DNA from: Bacteroidota bacterium
GTDB lineage: Bacteria > Bacteroidota > Bacteroidia > Flavobacteriales > Weeksellaceae
Reading direction: 5' to 3'
Assembly (NCBI GenBank): GCA_023399595.1
Contig: JAEWOR010000060.1
Coordinates: forward strand, 1-64,000
Length of the DNA: 64,000 nucleotides
In this document: positions 43,047-51,521 of the stretch, one piece after another
How the letters are laid out: the number at the start of each line of letters is the position of its first letter
How positions within the stretch are numbered: position 1 is the stretch's first letter
Made by a program: the position numbers and the translations under genes
The notes under the pieces: generated by a model
Database searches by the model: none
What the model was told of the DNA's origin: nothing
Seen by the model: the letters and a program-made list of their open reading frames with translations, nothing else

Positions 43047-44624
43047 ATGGCAGAAATAAATCCGGCAGAAGTATCTGCGATCTTAAAACAACAATTGGCC
43101 AATTTCGATACTCAATCGAATGTTGAGGAAGTTGGTACTGTGTTAACTATCGGTGATGGTATTGCTCGTGTTTACGGGTTAGAAAACGTACAATACGGAG
43201 AATTGGTAAAATTCTCTAGCGACGTTGAAGGTATCGTTTTGAACCTTGAAGAAGACAACGTAGGTGTTGCTCTTTTAGGGGAATCTAAATTGGTAAAAGA
43301 AGGAGATACTGTAAGAAGAACCAACAGAATTTCTTCTATTAAAGTAGGAGAAGGAATGTTAGGAAGAGTTGTAGATACTCTTGGTAACCCAATAGATGGT
43401 AAAGGTCCTATCACTGGTGATTTATACGAAATGCCTTTGGAAAGAAAAGCTCCAGGTGTTATCTACAGACAACCAGTTACCGAGCCTCTACAATCTGGTA
43501 TCGTAGCTATCGACTCAATGATTCCTGTAGGAAGAGGACAAAGAGAGCTTATCATTGGTGACCGTCAAACGGGTAAAACTACCGTTGCTATTGACACCAT
43601 CATCAACCAAAAAGAATTTTATGACGCTGGTCAACCCGTATATTGTATTTATGTAGCAATCGGTCAAAAAGCATCTACAGTTGCACAAATCGTTCAGACT
43701 TTAGGTGACAAAGGAGCTTTAGCTTATACTGTAATCGTTGCAGCCAACGCATCAGATCCAGTTCCAATGCAAGTATATTCTGCTATGGCAGGTGCTTCTA
43801 TTGGTGAGTTCTTCAGAGACACTGGTCGTCCTGCGTTAATCGTTTATGATGATTTATCTAAACAAGCTGTTGCTTACCGTGAGCTTTCTTTATTATTAAG
43901 AAGACCACCAGGACGTGAGGCTTATCCAGGAGACGTTTTCTATCTTCACTCAAGATTATTAGAAAGAGCAGCAAAAATTATCGCTGATGATACTATTGCT
44001 AGTCAAATGAATGATTTACCAGAAACTTTGAAACCAATTGTTAAAGGTGGAGGCTCATTAACTGCTCTTCCAATTATCGAAACTCAGGCTGGTGACGTTT
44101 CTGCATATATCCCAACCAACGTAATCTCTATTACAGATGGTCAGATTTTCTTGGAGTCGGATTTATTCAACTCTGGGGTTCGTCCAGCAATTAACGTTGG
44201 TATCTCTGTATCAAGAGTAGGAGGTAACGCTCAGATCAAGTCTATGAAAAAAGTTTCTGGTACTCTTAAATTAGACCAGGCTCAATACAAAGAATTAGAA
44301 GCGTTTGCTAAATTCGGTTCTGATCTTGATGCTTCTACTTTAGCAGTTATCTCTAAAGGAGAAAGAAACGTAGAAATTCTTAAGCAACCAGTAAACTCTC
44401 CACTTCCAGTAGATAGCCAAGTTGCAATGATTTACGCAGGAACAGAAAACTTATTAAGAAATGTTCCTATTAATAAAGTAAAAGAATTCCAAAAAGAATA
44501 TGTTGAATTCTTAAGATCTAAACACCCTGAAACAATGGCTGCTATTAAATCTGGTAAGATTGATAACGATATTACAGGTGTTCTTAAACAAGCTGCTAAC
44601 GAATTAGCTGGTAAGTATAACTAA
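43047..44624 (+). CDS. atpA: ATP synthase F1 subunit alpha
   Basis: Alpha is the regulatory nucleotide-binding subunit of the head. The 525-aa protein has the beta-barrel domain (about 25-95) and the P-loop GDRQTGKTT near 171. LIVYDDLSKQAVAYRELSLLLRRPPGREAYPGDVFY is split here only for length and carries the alpha signature. The C-terminal helical domain is complete. atpG follows after 86 nt, an unusually wide gap that contains a repeat. Confidence 0.97.
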   Translation: MAEINPAEVSAILKQQLANFDTQSNVEEVGTVLTIGDGIARVYGLENVQYGELVKFSSDVEGIVLNLEEDNVGVALLGESKLVKEGDTVRRTNRISSIKVGEGMLGRVVDTLGNPIDGKGPITGDLYEMPLERKAPGVIYRQPVTEPLQSGIVAIDSMIPVGRGQRELIIGDRQTGKTTVAIDTIINQKEFYDAGQPVYCIYVAIGQKASTVAQIVQTLGDKGALAYTVIVAANASDPVPMQVYSAMAGASIGEFFRDTGRPALIVYDDLSKQAVAYRELSLLLRRPPGREAYPGDVFYLHSRLLERAAKIIADDTIASQMNDLPETLKPIVKGGGSLTALPIIETQAGDVSAYIPTNVISITDGQIFLESDLFNSGVRPAINVGISVSRVGGNAQIKSMKKVSGTLKLDQAQYKELEAFAKFGSDLDASTLAVISKGERNVEILKQPVNSPLPVDSQVAMIYAGTENLLRNVPINKVKEFQKEYVEFLRSKHPETMAAIKSGKIDNDITGVLKQAANELAGKYN

Positions 44625-44638
44625 AAATTAGTTGAAGA

Positions 44639-44699
44639 TTGTTGGTTGATAGTTGATGGAATTTTCTAAAACTAGCAACCAACAGCCAACAACCAACAA
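44639..44699. repeat. Imperfect inverted/tandem repeat between atpA and atpG
   Basis: TTGTTGGTTG (44639-44648) and CAACCAACAA (44690-44699) are perfect inverse arms. CAACCAACAGCCAACAACC between them repeats the motif. It could form a long-loop hairpin in the atp transcript. Confidence 0.6.
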
Positions 44700-44710
44700 C
44701 TAACAATAAT

Positions 44711-45571
44711 ATGGCAAACTTAAAAGAAATACGCGGAAGAATTACTTCTATTTCTTCAACAATGCAAATTACAAGTGCTATGAAAATGGTTTCTGCTGCG
44801 AAACTTAAAAAAGCACAAGATGCAATTGTAATGTTGAGACCTTATTCTGAAAAACTACAAGAGATTATTGAAAATGTAAACTCTAGTTCAGATCCAGATA
44901 AAGTTTCTGAGTATGCTCAGAAGAGAGAGGTGAAAAAAGTTCTTTACATCGCGATTACTTCAAATAGAGGATTGGCGGGAGCTTTCAACTCATCAATTAT
45001 TAAAGAATTAAACAATCAGTTAAGCAATTCAGCTACAGAAGTTGAAGTTTTAACTATTGGTAAAAAAGCTTTTGATGCGGTAAGAAGAAACCTTACTGTA
45101 TATAGCAATAAAAGTTCTATCTATGATAATTTGAGCTTTGATGTGGTTGCTAATATTGCTGAAGAAGTAATGAAGGAATTTAGACATGGTAAATTTGATG
45201 AAGTATATTTAGTGTACAACAAATTTATCAATGCAGCTACACAAAATGTTACTGCAGAAAAATTGCTTCCTATTTCTATGCCAGAACAAACTGAAAATGA
45301 GGTAGAAACAGATTATATTTTCGAACCTAATAGAAATGAAATCTTAGATAATTTGATTCCAAAATCTATTAAAACTCAGTTTTTCAAAGCTATATTAGAT
45401 TCAATTGCTTCTGAGCATGGAGCAAGGATGACAGCAATGCACAAAGCAACAGATAACGCTCAAGCGCTTAAAAATGACTTGGTTATTTTCTACAACAAAG
45501 CACGTCAAGCTGCAATTACCAACGAAATCTTGGAAATTGTTTCTGGAGCAGAAGCATTGAAGAATTCTTAA
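44711..45571 (+). CDS. atpG: ATP synthase F1 subunit gamma
   Basis: Gamma is the central rotor shaft. The 286-aa protein has the N-terminal helix KEIRGRITSISSTMQITSAMKMVSAAKL and the C-terminal helix with ASEHGARMTAMHKATDNA, both hallmarks. It ends the operon: a terminator follows within 25 nt. The genes for beta and epsilon (atpD, atpC) are not in this window. Confidence 0.96.
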   Translation: MANLKEIRGRITSISSTMQITSAMKMVSAAKLKKAQDAIVMLRPYSEKLQEIIENVNSSSDPDKVSEYAQKREVKKVLYIAITSNRGLAGAFNSSIIKELNNQLSNSATEVEVLTIGKKAFDAVRRNLTVYSNKSSIYDNLSFDVVANIAEEVMKEFRHGKFDEVYLVYNKFINAATQNVTAEKLLPISMPEQTENEVETDYIFEPNRNEILDNLIPKSIKTQFFKAILDSIASEHGARMTAMHKATDNAQALKNDLVIFYNKARQAAITNEILEIVSGAEALKNS

Positions 45572-45594
45572 TACAAGAAAATCAATCTCATATA

Positions 45595-45622
45595 AAAAGC
45601 ATCGAAATTTTCGATGCTTTTT
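45595..45622 (+). terminator. Terminator of the atp operon
   Basis: AAAAGCATCGAAA and TTTCGATGCTTTT form a 13-bp perfect stem with a one-base loop, or a 4-nt loop after fraying, followed by a T-run. Confidence 0.9.
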
Positions 45623-45717
45623 TATATGAAAATAAATAATATTGGACAATCATTTTTTTGAATTCTTAATTTATTTTATTCTTAAAAATCTAAAATCTTT
45701 AATTATTTTATTTTCTA

Positions 45718-45725
45718 TATCTTTG
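45718..45725 (+). promoter_or_regulatory. -7 promoter box for the CBS/CorC gene
   Basis: TATCTTTG is an exact consensus, 27 nt before the ATG at 45752. Confidence 0.6.
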
Positions 45726-45751
45726 CATAATAAATTTATACCAACAACTAA

Positions 45752-47110
45752 ATGGACTCGGACGTCGTCAGGCTTTTATTAGCCTTGTTATTAGTTTTAC
45801 TTAATGGCTTTTTCGTAGCCGCAGAATTTTCAATTGTTAAAGTACGTTATTCTCAAATTCAGTTAAAAGCAGCTGAAGGAGACTCTATGGCTAAACAAGC
45901 AGAGCACATCATCAAACACTTAGATGAATATCTTTCTGCTACTCAATTGGGAATTACACTCGCTTCACTTGCCCTTGGTTGGGTTGGGGAAAGTGCACTT
46001 CACCATATTATAGCCGATATTTTCCATTATTTTGAAGTTGCTTTATCAGAAGCTACCATTACTACCATTGCCTTAGTAATAAGCTTTGTTTTAATTACAG
46101 TAATGCATATTGTTTTTGGTGAATTAATTCCAAAATCTATTGCTATTCGTAAGTCAGAATCAACTACAATGACCATTGCAATGCCATTGAGAGTTTTCTA
46201 TACTATCTTCAAACCATTTATCTGGTTAATGAATTCTATGTCAAATGCTTTTTTAAGATTGATAAAAATTCATCCTGCTTCAGACCAAGAAATTCACTCT
46301 ACTGAAGAGTTACAATTATTGGTGAAACAAAGTGCTGATTCTGGAGAAATTGAGGAAGAAAACTATGAGATTATTAAAAATGCTTTCGATTTTACGGATC
46401 ATAATGCCAAACAAATTATGGTTCCTCGTCAGAATATAGTTTCCATAGATATTGAGGAAGGAGTAGAAGAAATTATTGAAAAAATAATGGACAGCGGATA
46501 TTCTCGTATGCCTGTTTATGAGGATTCTATAGATAATATTATTGGTGTTTTCTATACCAAAGAAATTATTCGTGAGTTTGTAAAACGCAAAAGAGATTTA
46601 AGTCATGAAGATTTAAAAGGTTTAATGCGTGAAGCTTTCTTTGTGGTGGGAAGCAAGAAAATTTCAGATTTGATGAAAGTTTTCCAACAGAAAAAACAGC
46701 ATTTAGCCATTGTTATTGATGAATTTGGAGGTACTGAAGGTATCATTACATTAGAAGATATTTTAGAGGAATTGGTAGGTGAAATTCAAGATGAAGAGGA
46801 TGATGAAGAAAAAATTGTAGATAAAGTTGGAGAAAATGTCTATTGGGTTCAGGCAACTCAGCCTTTAGATGAAATTAATGAATTCTTACCGAAAAATTTA
46901 CCACTTTCTGAAGAGAGCGAGTATAATACTCTTGCAGGTTTTATTTTGCATGAATTGGAAGATATTCCAGAAGAAAACCAAGAATTTGACTTAGAAGATT
47001 ATCATTTCAAAATTTTGAAAATGAATAATAAAAGTGTGGATATTGTAGAGCTTATTTATAATGAACCTTCGCTTAGTGAAAACTTAAGTGACGAAATAGG
47101 AGAAATGTAA
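45752..47110 (+). CDS. CNNM/CorC-family membrane protein with CBS pair
   Basis: The 452-aa protein has an N-terminal DUF21/CNNM membrane domain of about four helices (RLLLALLLVLLNGFFVAAEF; ATITTIALVISFVLITVMHIVFGELIPKS). A CBS pair follows at about 220-345 (MVPRQNIVSIDIEEG; FGGTEGIITLEDILEELVGEI), and then a CorC_HlyC domain (365-440). Relatives export Mg2+ or Co2+; in gliding Flavobacteriia one paralogue is GldE. Which it is here is open. clpS follows 2 nt after its stop. Confidence 0.9.
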   Translation: MDSDVVRLLLALLLVLLNGFFVAAEFSIVKVRYSQIQLKAAEGDSMAKQAEHIIKHLDEYLSATQLGITLASLALGWVGESALHHIIADIFHYFEVALSEATITTIALVISFVLITVMHIVFGELIPKSIAIRKSESTTMTIAMPLRVFYTIFKPFIWLMNSMSNAFLRLIKIHPASDQEIHSTEELQLLVKQSADSGEIEEENYEIIKNAFDFTDHNAKQIMVPRQNIVSIDIEEGVEEIIEKIMDSGYSRMPVYEDSIDNIIGVFYTKEIIREFVKRKRDLSHEDLKGLMREAFFVVGSKKISDLMKVFQQKKQHLAIVIDEFGGTEGIITLEDILEELVGEIQDEEDDEEKIVDKVGENVYWVQATQPLDEINEFLPKNLPLSEESEYNTLAGFILHELEDIPEENQEFDLEDYHFKILKMNNKSVDIVELIYNEPSLSENLSDEIGEM

Positions 47111-47112
47111 TC

Positions 47113-47427
47113 ATGAAAAATTACAATTTTTACAATAGCATTCAGGATTATGAAGATCCAAAAAGAAAATATGAAGAAGATGTTTTGGTTTTGGAAGAAA
47201 CCGACGATGTTTATAAACTTATTCTTCATAACGACGATGTACATACTTTCGATTATGTAATTGATGCTTTAATCGAAATTTGCGGACACACCTTAGAACA
47301 AGCAGAACAATGTACCATTTTGGTTCATTTTAAAGGGAAATGCACTGTGAAAACAGGCTCCATGGATTTGTTAAAACCCATGCACGAAAAACTGATTTCT
47401 AAAGAATTAACCAGCGAAATAGTTTAG
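47113..47427 (+). CDS. clpS: ATP-dependent Clp protease adaptor ClpS
   Basis: ClpS delivers N-degron proteins to ClpAP-type proteases. The 104-aa protein has the core YKLILHNDDVHTFDYVIDAL with the DD that contacts the N-terminal amino group. CGHTLEQAEQCTILVHFKGKC follows at the place of the family's HxxG/K segment. The first 30 residues are a charged extension. It is translationally close to the CBS/CorC gene and followed by a shared terminator. Confidence 0.9.
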   Translation: MKNYNFYNSIQDYEDPKRKYEEDVLVLEETDDVYKLILHNDDVHTFDYVIDALIEICGHTLEQAEQCTILVHFKGKCTVKTGSMDLLKPMHEKLISKELTSEIV

Positions 47428-47443
47428 AAATAAATACTTAAAT

Positions 47444-47478
47444 AAAAACGAGTTCAAAAAATGTTTGAACTCGTTTTT
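47444..47478. terminator. Bidirectional terminator clpS/copper receptor
   Basis: AAAAACGAGTTCAAA and TTTGAACTCGTTTTT form a 15-bp perfect stem with a 5-nt loop. A- and T-runs on both sides serve the convergent genes. Confidence 0.92.
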
Positions 47479-47490
47479 TTATTTGTAAGC

Positions 47491-49518
47491 TTAAAAGTTG
47501 AGGAAAACACCCAAATTAAAACTTCGGCCACGTTCTAAAATCCGTTGTTGCGTATTGTCGCTCAAAGTTCTTGAAAGATGTTCCGCATAAGCGCGATTAA
47601 ACAAATTGCTAACTTCAAACTGGAATTGAATGTTTGAATTTAATTTAAAATTCGAATACACATCAAACACCGAAAAATCTTTGGTTTTCAGTTCACCAAA
47701 CTCTGGATTAATGCGATTTTGTTTTCCAGAAAATCGATAATTTAATCCTAAAATAAGTTTCGAATATTGCGCTTCCAGATTCCATTTTATATTAATCGGA
47801 GCAATTTCTGCCAATGGCGTTTTCTTTTCCAAATCTTCTGCATAAGTGTATGCCACCGCCAAATCGGTTTTGTAATTCGGTAAAAATTGCCAATGTGCTC
47901 TCGATTCAAAACCTGCTTTCATGGCTTTTTTAATATTCTGAATTTGTCGTACCGTCGGATTTTGCATAGATCCAGTTATCAAGTCACTTCTAAGAACGCC
48001 GCCAATATAATTTTGCATCAAAGCATAAAAAAAGTCCGCTTGAAAATGAAAATTATCGGTATGAAACGTATAAATAATGTCCGCCTGATTATTAGTTTCG
48101 GGTTTTATATGCGGATTTCCTACCACTTCATAACTGTCGTTTCCCACCGCAAAACGATTGATAAAACGCTCTGTTAAACTTCCACTGCGTTGTCCACGTC
48201 CCAACCAAATGGCAAAATCCGAATGCGTAGCCAATTGCTTTTGAAAACCTAAACTAAAACTATGATTAATCTGCTCGCTATCGGCTTTTCCGTACAGTCT
48301 TTCAAATAATTTGGACAAATCTTCGGCGTTTGCAGTATTGTAATCCATTCTGTAAGAAGCGGTCAATTTGCTATTTCCAAAGCTTTTAGTAAACTCATTA
48401 AACCAACCTAATTGATTGATATGAGAATCTTGCCAACTGCTTCCATCGCGTGGCATCATTGGCATTTTCGAGGTCATAGAAAGACTTTTTGCCTCTTCAT
48501 GTTTAACATCAAGCCCTGAAAAAAGTTGCCAAGTCGATTTTTTCCAAAAGCTTTCTATACGTCCGCCATAAGTTTTAGAAGAAACATTGCTCACCATATT
48601 TCGGTTGGGCGAACCCATGGAATGGTCAACATTTGTGAGGTAGGCAGCGTAAGAAATTTCCTTTAAAACTGAATTTCTAAAATTTGTTTTGTGTTGCAAT
48701 TGCGTTATCCAAGTTTTGTCATAAATAAGATCCATTTTTAAAGCCGCAAATTCTACATTTCTTCCTTGATTGGTTGTTACATTCAAGCTAGTTACATTAT
48801 TTTCATTCCATTGATATTGTGCTTTCGTCCCCACAGAATAGCGTTTGAAGACTGCTCGAACTTCGTCGCCGTTGCCATCTTTGTATCTGTCGCCATCGTT
48901 GTAACTGGCGAAAATATCAAGATTGAATTTCTTGGAAGTTAATTGACTTAACCATTCATTTTTAAAAATGCTGCCATTGCTGTCGTAACTGCTAGAAAAA
49001 CGGTTTCTAAATTTTAAACTGTCGTTGAACTTTGGCTTTTCTGATACAAAATTAATCGTGCCGCCCACAGCCGGACCAAAACGAAATTGATAAGGACCTT
49101 TGTAAATGTTCGCTTCTTTTACGGTATTCATATTAATTTGCGAAATAGAAGGATCCATGCGGCTCGGACAAGCGTTGATCGCGTAGGTAGAGCCATCTGT
49201 TACAATATTGAGTTGCTCGTATTTGAAACCACGCAAAACGGGATCTGTGCCGAAGTTTCCAGATTTTTTAACTCCCGAAAACTCAGGAAGCGTTTTTAGG
49301 AAATTTCCCGCATCGTGATCCAAAAGTTGGTTGGAACTTACCTTGATTTGTTTAGAATTTTGATGGTTTTTTGATGTGAATTTTGTGAGTTTTACGACTT
49401 CAATATTTTGTATTTGAAGGCTGTCATTTTGTTGTGCATGAAGAAAATTAAGGCTAGCAATACTGCAAAAAAGACCTAGGCTAATCTTCGGAAAAGCTTT
49501 TATAATTGTATGAGACAT
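47491..49518 (-). CDS. TonB-dependent copper receptor (OprC/NosA-like)
   Basis: The 675-aa outer-membrane receptor has a signal peptide (starting MSHTIIKAFPKIS, ending FLHAQQ). The plug domain is at about 35-155 and a 22-strand barrel ends in FNLGVFLNF. Two motifs match the OprC copper site: CPSRM (CxxxM, about residues 115-119) in the plug and HSM (HxM, about 299-301) in the barrel. OprC and NosA import copper; NosA feeds nitrous-oxide reductase. Here the receptor lies next to copper nitrite reductase. I set the start at the second Met because the 15 extra residues would precede the signal peptide. Confidence 0.88.
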   Translation of the reverse strand: MSHTIIKAFPKISLGLFCSIASLNFLHAQQNDSLQIQNIEVVKLTKFTSKNHQNSKQIKVSSNQLLDHDAGNFLKTLPEFSGVKKSGNFGTDPVLRGFKYEQLNIVTDGSTYAINACPSRMDPSISQINMNTVKEANIYKGPYQFRFGPAVGGTINFVSEKPKFNDSLKFRNRFSSSYDSNGSIFKNEWLSQLTSKKFNLDIFASYNDGDRYKDGNGDEVRAVFKRYSVGTKAQYQWNENNVTSLNVTTNQGRNVEFAALKMDLIYDKTWITQLQHKTNFRNSVLKEISYAAYLTNVDHSMGSPNRNMVSNVSSKTYGGRIESFWKKSTWQLFSGLDVKHEEAKSLSMTSKMPMMPRDGSSWQDSHINQLGWFNEFTKSFGNSKLTASYRMDYNTANAEDLSKLFERLYGKADSEQINHSFSLGFQKQLATHSDFAIWLGRGQRSGSLTERFINRFAVGNDSYEVVGNPHIKPETNNQADIIYTFHTDNFHFQADFFYALMQNYIGGVLRSDLITGSMQNPTVRQIQNIKKAMKAGFESRAHWQFLPNYKTDLAVAYTYAEDLEKKTPLAEIAPINIKWNLEAQYSKLILGLNYRFSGKQNRINPEFGELKTKDFSVFDVYSNFKLNSNIQFQFEVSNLFNRAYAEHLSRTLSDNTQQRILERGRSFNLGVFLNF

Positions 49519-49586
49519 GATTAATTTATTAATAATTAAACGGAACTTGATATATGAAACCAAGCTTAATAAATCTTAGAAAAAGT

Positions 49587-49946
49587 CTATACAGTTGGCG
49601 GTTCTTCCGCGATTTCAAAAGATGGAGAAATATAAATTTGGTTTTGGAAAATATTTACATCACGATTTTGTAAAGTGAAAGAAACTTTTTCTTCAAAATT
49701 GATGATTTTTGGACTAATAAAACTGTAATCGAAACAAATTTTCAGAAGTTGCGAATTGGCAATATTGGGATTTTCGGTTTGTGATATTTGACATTTTCCA
49801 TGACAATCGAGCTCTGGTTGGTCTTTGTTCTCACAATACAATTCGTAGAAATCTTGGTTAATGGCATAATCTAACTGTAGCAATGCAGATTGGCTGCTGC
49901 AAAGCAAAATCAAGCTAGAATATAGTATGGAAAACCAAAGTTTCAT
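49587..49946 (-). CDS. Small exported protein with Cys-GKC motif
   Basis: The 119-aa protein has an N-terminal hydrophobic segment (MKLWFSILYSSLILLCSSQSA). A Cys-rich motif follows at about 36-51, LYCENKDQPELDCHGKC, that is C-X8-C-X2-C with a GKC end. Such proteins sit next to copper-type TonB receptors in other Bacteroidetes as I recall; the function is unknown and metal handling is likely. It is upstream of the receptor gene with a 68-nt gap. Its -7 box ends 4 nt before the ATG, so the mRNA is leaderless. Confidence 0.72.
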   Translation of the reverse strand: MKLWFSILYSSLILLCSSQSALLQLDYAINQDFYELYCENKDQPELDCHGKCQISQTENPNIANSQLLKICFDYSFISPKIINFEEKVSFTLQNRDVNIFQNQIYISPSFEIAEEPPTV

Positions 49947-49950
49947 AACC

Positions 49951-49958
49951 CAAATGTA
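49951..49958 (-). promoter_or_regulatory. -7 box, leaderless copper-receptor operon
   Basis: The minus strand reads TACATTTG, an exact TAnnTTTG match ending 4 nt before the ATG at 49946. TTG at 49981-49979 is a -33 candidate with a 20-nt spacer. Confidence 0.62.
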
Positions 49959-50218
49959 GCCTCAATTCTCAATAATTTCAATATGACTTTTATCTTACAT
50001 TATTAAATATAGAATTGTTATTTGTTGAATATTAAATATAAAACCTTGATTATTAATTTTTTACATTATTGCTTTAAGATGTTTTATTCAAAATATTGAA
50101 ATTTTAATAGTACATTTTATACAGGCTGAAATTTATCATATTAAAATAAAATACCTTTTAGTCTTTTATTATTTAGATTTACATGTTTTTAAAATTTAAT
50201 CATTAAAAATTCAAAATC

Positions 50219-50866
50219 ATGAAACGTATCATTCTCTTATCAGGTTTTTTGTGTTTCGGAATGACAAGTGCCCAAGTTCCGCAAGGGACTCAGTTTATTT
50301 CTGGACAAATAGGCTATTCAAACACCAAAGATCATTCTAAAAACAGCAGCATGGAATCCTACAAGTTTTTGCCGACTTATGGATATTTTTTTGCGCCAAA
50401 TTGGGCAGTTGTGCTGAGTGCAGGTTATAAGCAGGACATCGACAAATCGCAATCTCAGAATGCAACATTGGATGTTTTTAGTTTAGAAAATAAAACTTCG
50501 GCTTTCGTTGTGACACCTTCTCTTAGAAAATTTTGGGTTCTGGATTCTAAATTCAGTTTGTTTTGTCAATTAGATTTTCCTTTAGAATTTGGAAATGTAA
50601 AACACACAACAATTTCTAACAATGGAGTAGGTGATGCACAAAGCAAAAATTCGTATTCTAGTTTTGGTGTAAGCATAAAACCCGGAATTGATTATTTTTT
50701 GAGTCCACGTTGGAAAATTGCGGCAAGTATCGGTGAAATTGGATATTTCAATACGAATTATAAAGAGAGCGATGCTAGTAAAAATCGTTTCAATATGGAA
50801 GCTAATTTGGCCAATATCCAATTGGGAGTGAAGTACATTATTCCCGCAAAAAATAAAGCTGATTAA
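50219..50866 (+). CDS. Outer-membrane beta-barrel protein
   Basis: The 215-aa protein has a signal peptide (ending TSAQVPQ) and alternating beta strands with aromatic girdles: FISGQIGYSNTK, FLPTYGYFFAPNWAVVLSAGYKQ, FVVTPSLRKFWVLDSKFSLFCQLDFPLEFG, FGVSIKPGIDYFLSPRWKIAASIGEIGYF. It looks like an 8-strand OmpA-type or porin-family barrel. The role is unknown. It lies divergent from the copper receptor and before the regulator, so a link to NO or copper handling is only positional. Confidence 0.72.
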   Translation: MKRIILLSGFLCFGMTSAQVPQGTQFISGQIGYSNTKDHSKNSSMESYKFLPTYGYFFAPNWAVVLSAGYKQDIDKSQSQNATLDVFSLENKTSAFVVTPSLRKFWVLDSKFSLFCQLDFPLEFGNVKHTTISNNGVGDAQSKNSYSSFGVSIKPGIDYFLSPRWKIAASIGEIGYFNTNYKESDASKNRFNMEANLANIQLGVKYIIPAKNKAD

Positions 50867-50891
50867 AGTCATATCTAAATAAAAGAGTTTT

Positions 50892-50903
50892 TTATCTTTT
50901 ATT
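50892..50903 (-). promoter_or_regulatory. Candidate Rrf2 operator, copy 1
   Basis: The minus strand reads AATAAAAGATAA. It lies 13 bp before the -7 box of the regulator gene, over its -33 region. The same 12-mer with one change (AATAAAGGATAA) precedes nirK and ric. Confidence 0.45.
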
Positions 50904-50916
50904 GGAGAATTAGATT

Positions 50917-50924
50917 TAACTTTG
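50917..50924 (+). promoter_or_regulatory. -7 promoter box for the Rrf2 gene
   Basis: TAACTTTG is an exact consensus, 21 nt before the ATG at 50945. Confidence 0.6.
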
Positions 50925-50944
50925 TCATAGAAAAAAGAAAGAAT

Positions 50945-51376
50945 ATGTTTTCCAAAACTTGTGAATACGCTTTGAGAGCCTTAATCTACATCACTCAGCA
51001 GACGAAAGATGGCGGAAGAATTGGTATTAAGGATATTGCAAGCGGAATAGATTCTCCTGAATATTTTATCGCAAAAATATTGCAGGATCTCAGCAGAAAA
51101 GGTTTCGTACAATCTGCAAAAGGACCAACAGGCGGTTTTTATTTAGATAGTATTAGTCTTAACCGTTCTTTAGCAGAAATTGTAAAAGAAATGGATGGTG
51201 ACAAAATTTTTACAGGTTGCGCCTTAGGATTGAAAGAATGTTCAGAATCGCATCCTTGTCCAGTTCATAATGAGTTTAGGCATATCAGAAATAATTTGCA
51301 AAATATGCTGAATGAAATGAAAATTGGAGATTTTGTTAGCCAATTAGAAGCTCAGAAAATATTTTTAAGAAGATAG
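50945..51376 (+). CDS. Rrf2-family Fe-S regulator (NsrR-like)
   Basis: The 143-aa protein has the Rrf2 winged helix (CEYALRALIYITQQTKDGG, then IDSPEYFIAKILQDLSRKGFV, wing AKGPTGGFYL). Three Cys follow at about 92-105 (CALGLKECSESHPC; spacing X6 and X5), enough to hold an Fe-S cluster. NsrR of this family senses NO and represses NO-response genes; its place just before nirK supports that role. The exact sensing chemistry is inference. It also has an N-terminal Cys (residue 6). Confidence 0.85.
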   Translation: MFSKTCEYALRALIYITQQTKDGGRIGIKDIASGIDSPEYFIAKILQDLSRKGFVQSAKGPTGGFYLDSISLNRSLAEIVKEMDGDKIFTGCALGLKECSESHPCPVHNEFRHIRNNLQNMLNEMKIGDFVSQLEAQKIFLRR

Positions 51377-51448
51377 AGAGAAATCTATTTTTTACATAAA
51401 AAAAGATAAAAATATATTATAGTATTTAATAAATAAATTAAAGTTCAG

Positions 51449-51460
51449 TTATCCTTTATT
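51449..51460 (-). promoter_or_regulatory. Candidate Rrf2 operator, copy 2 (nirK)
   Basis: The minus strand reads AATAAAGGATAA, identical to the copy before ric and one base from the copy before the Rrf2 gene. It lies 61 nt before the nirK ATG. No clear TAnnTTTG box is seen for nirK. Confidence 0.45.
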
Positions 51461-51521
51461 AAGCTTAATTCAAATAAATAAAATAAAAATTACAACCGTT
51501 CACTATTAAATGTAAACCATC

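Noticed and set aside
47887..48177. Plus-strand frame of 96 codons inside the copper receptor gene
   Set aside because: It is antisense to the receptor barrel and shows no recognisable domain.
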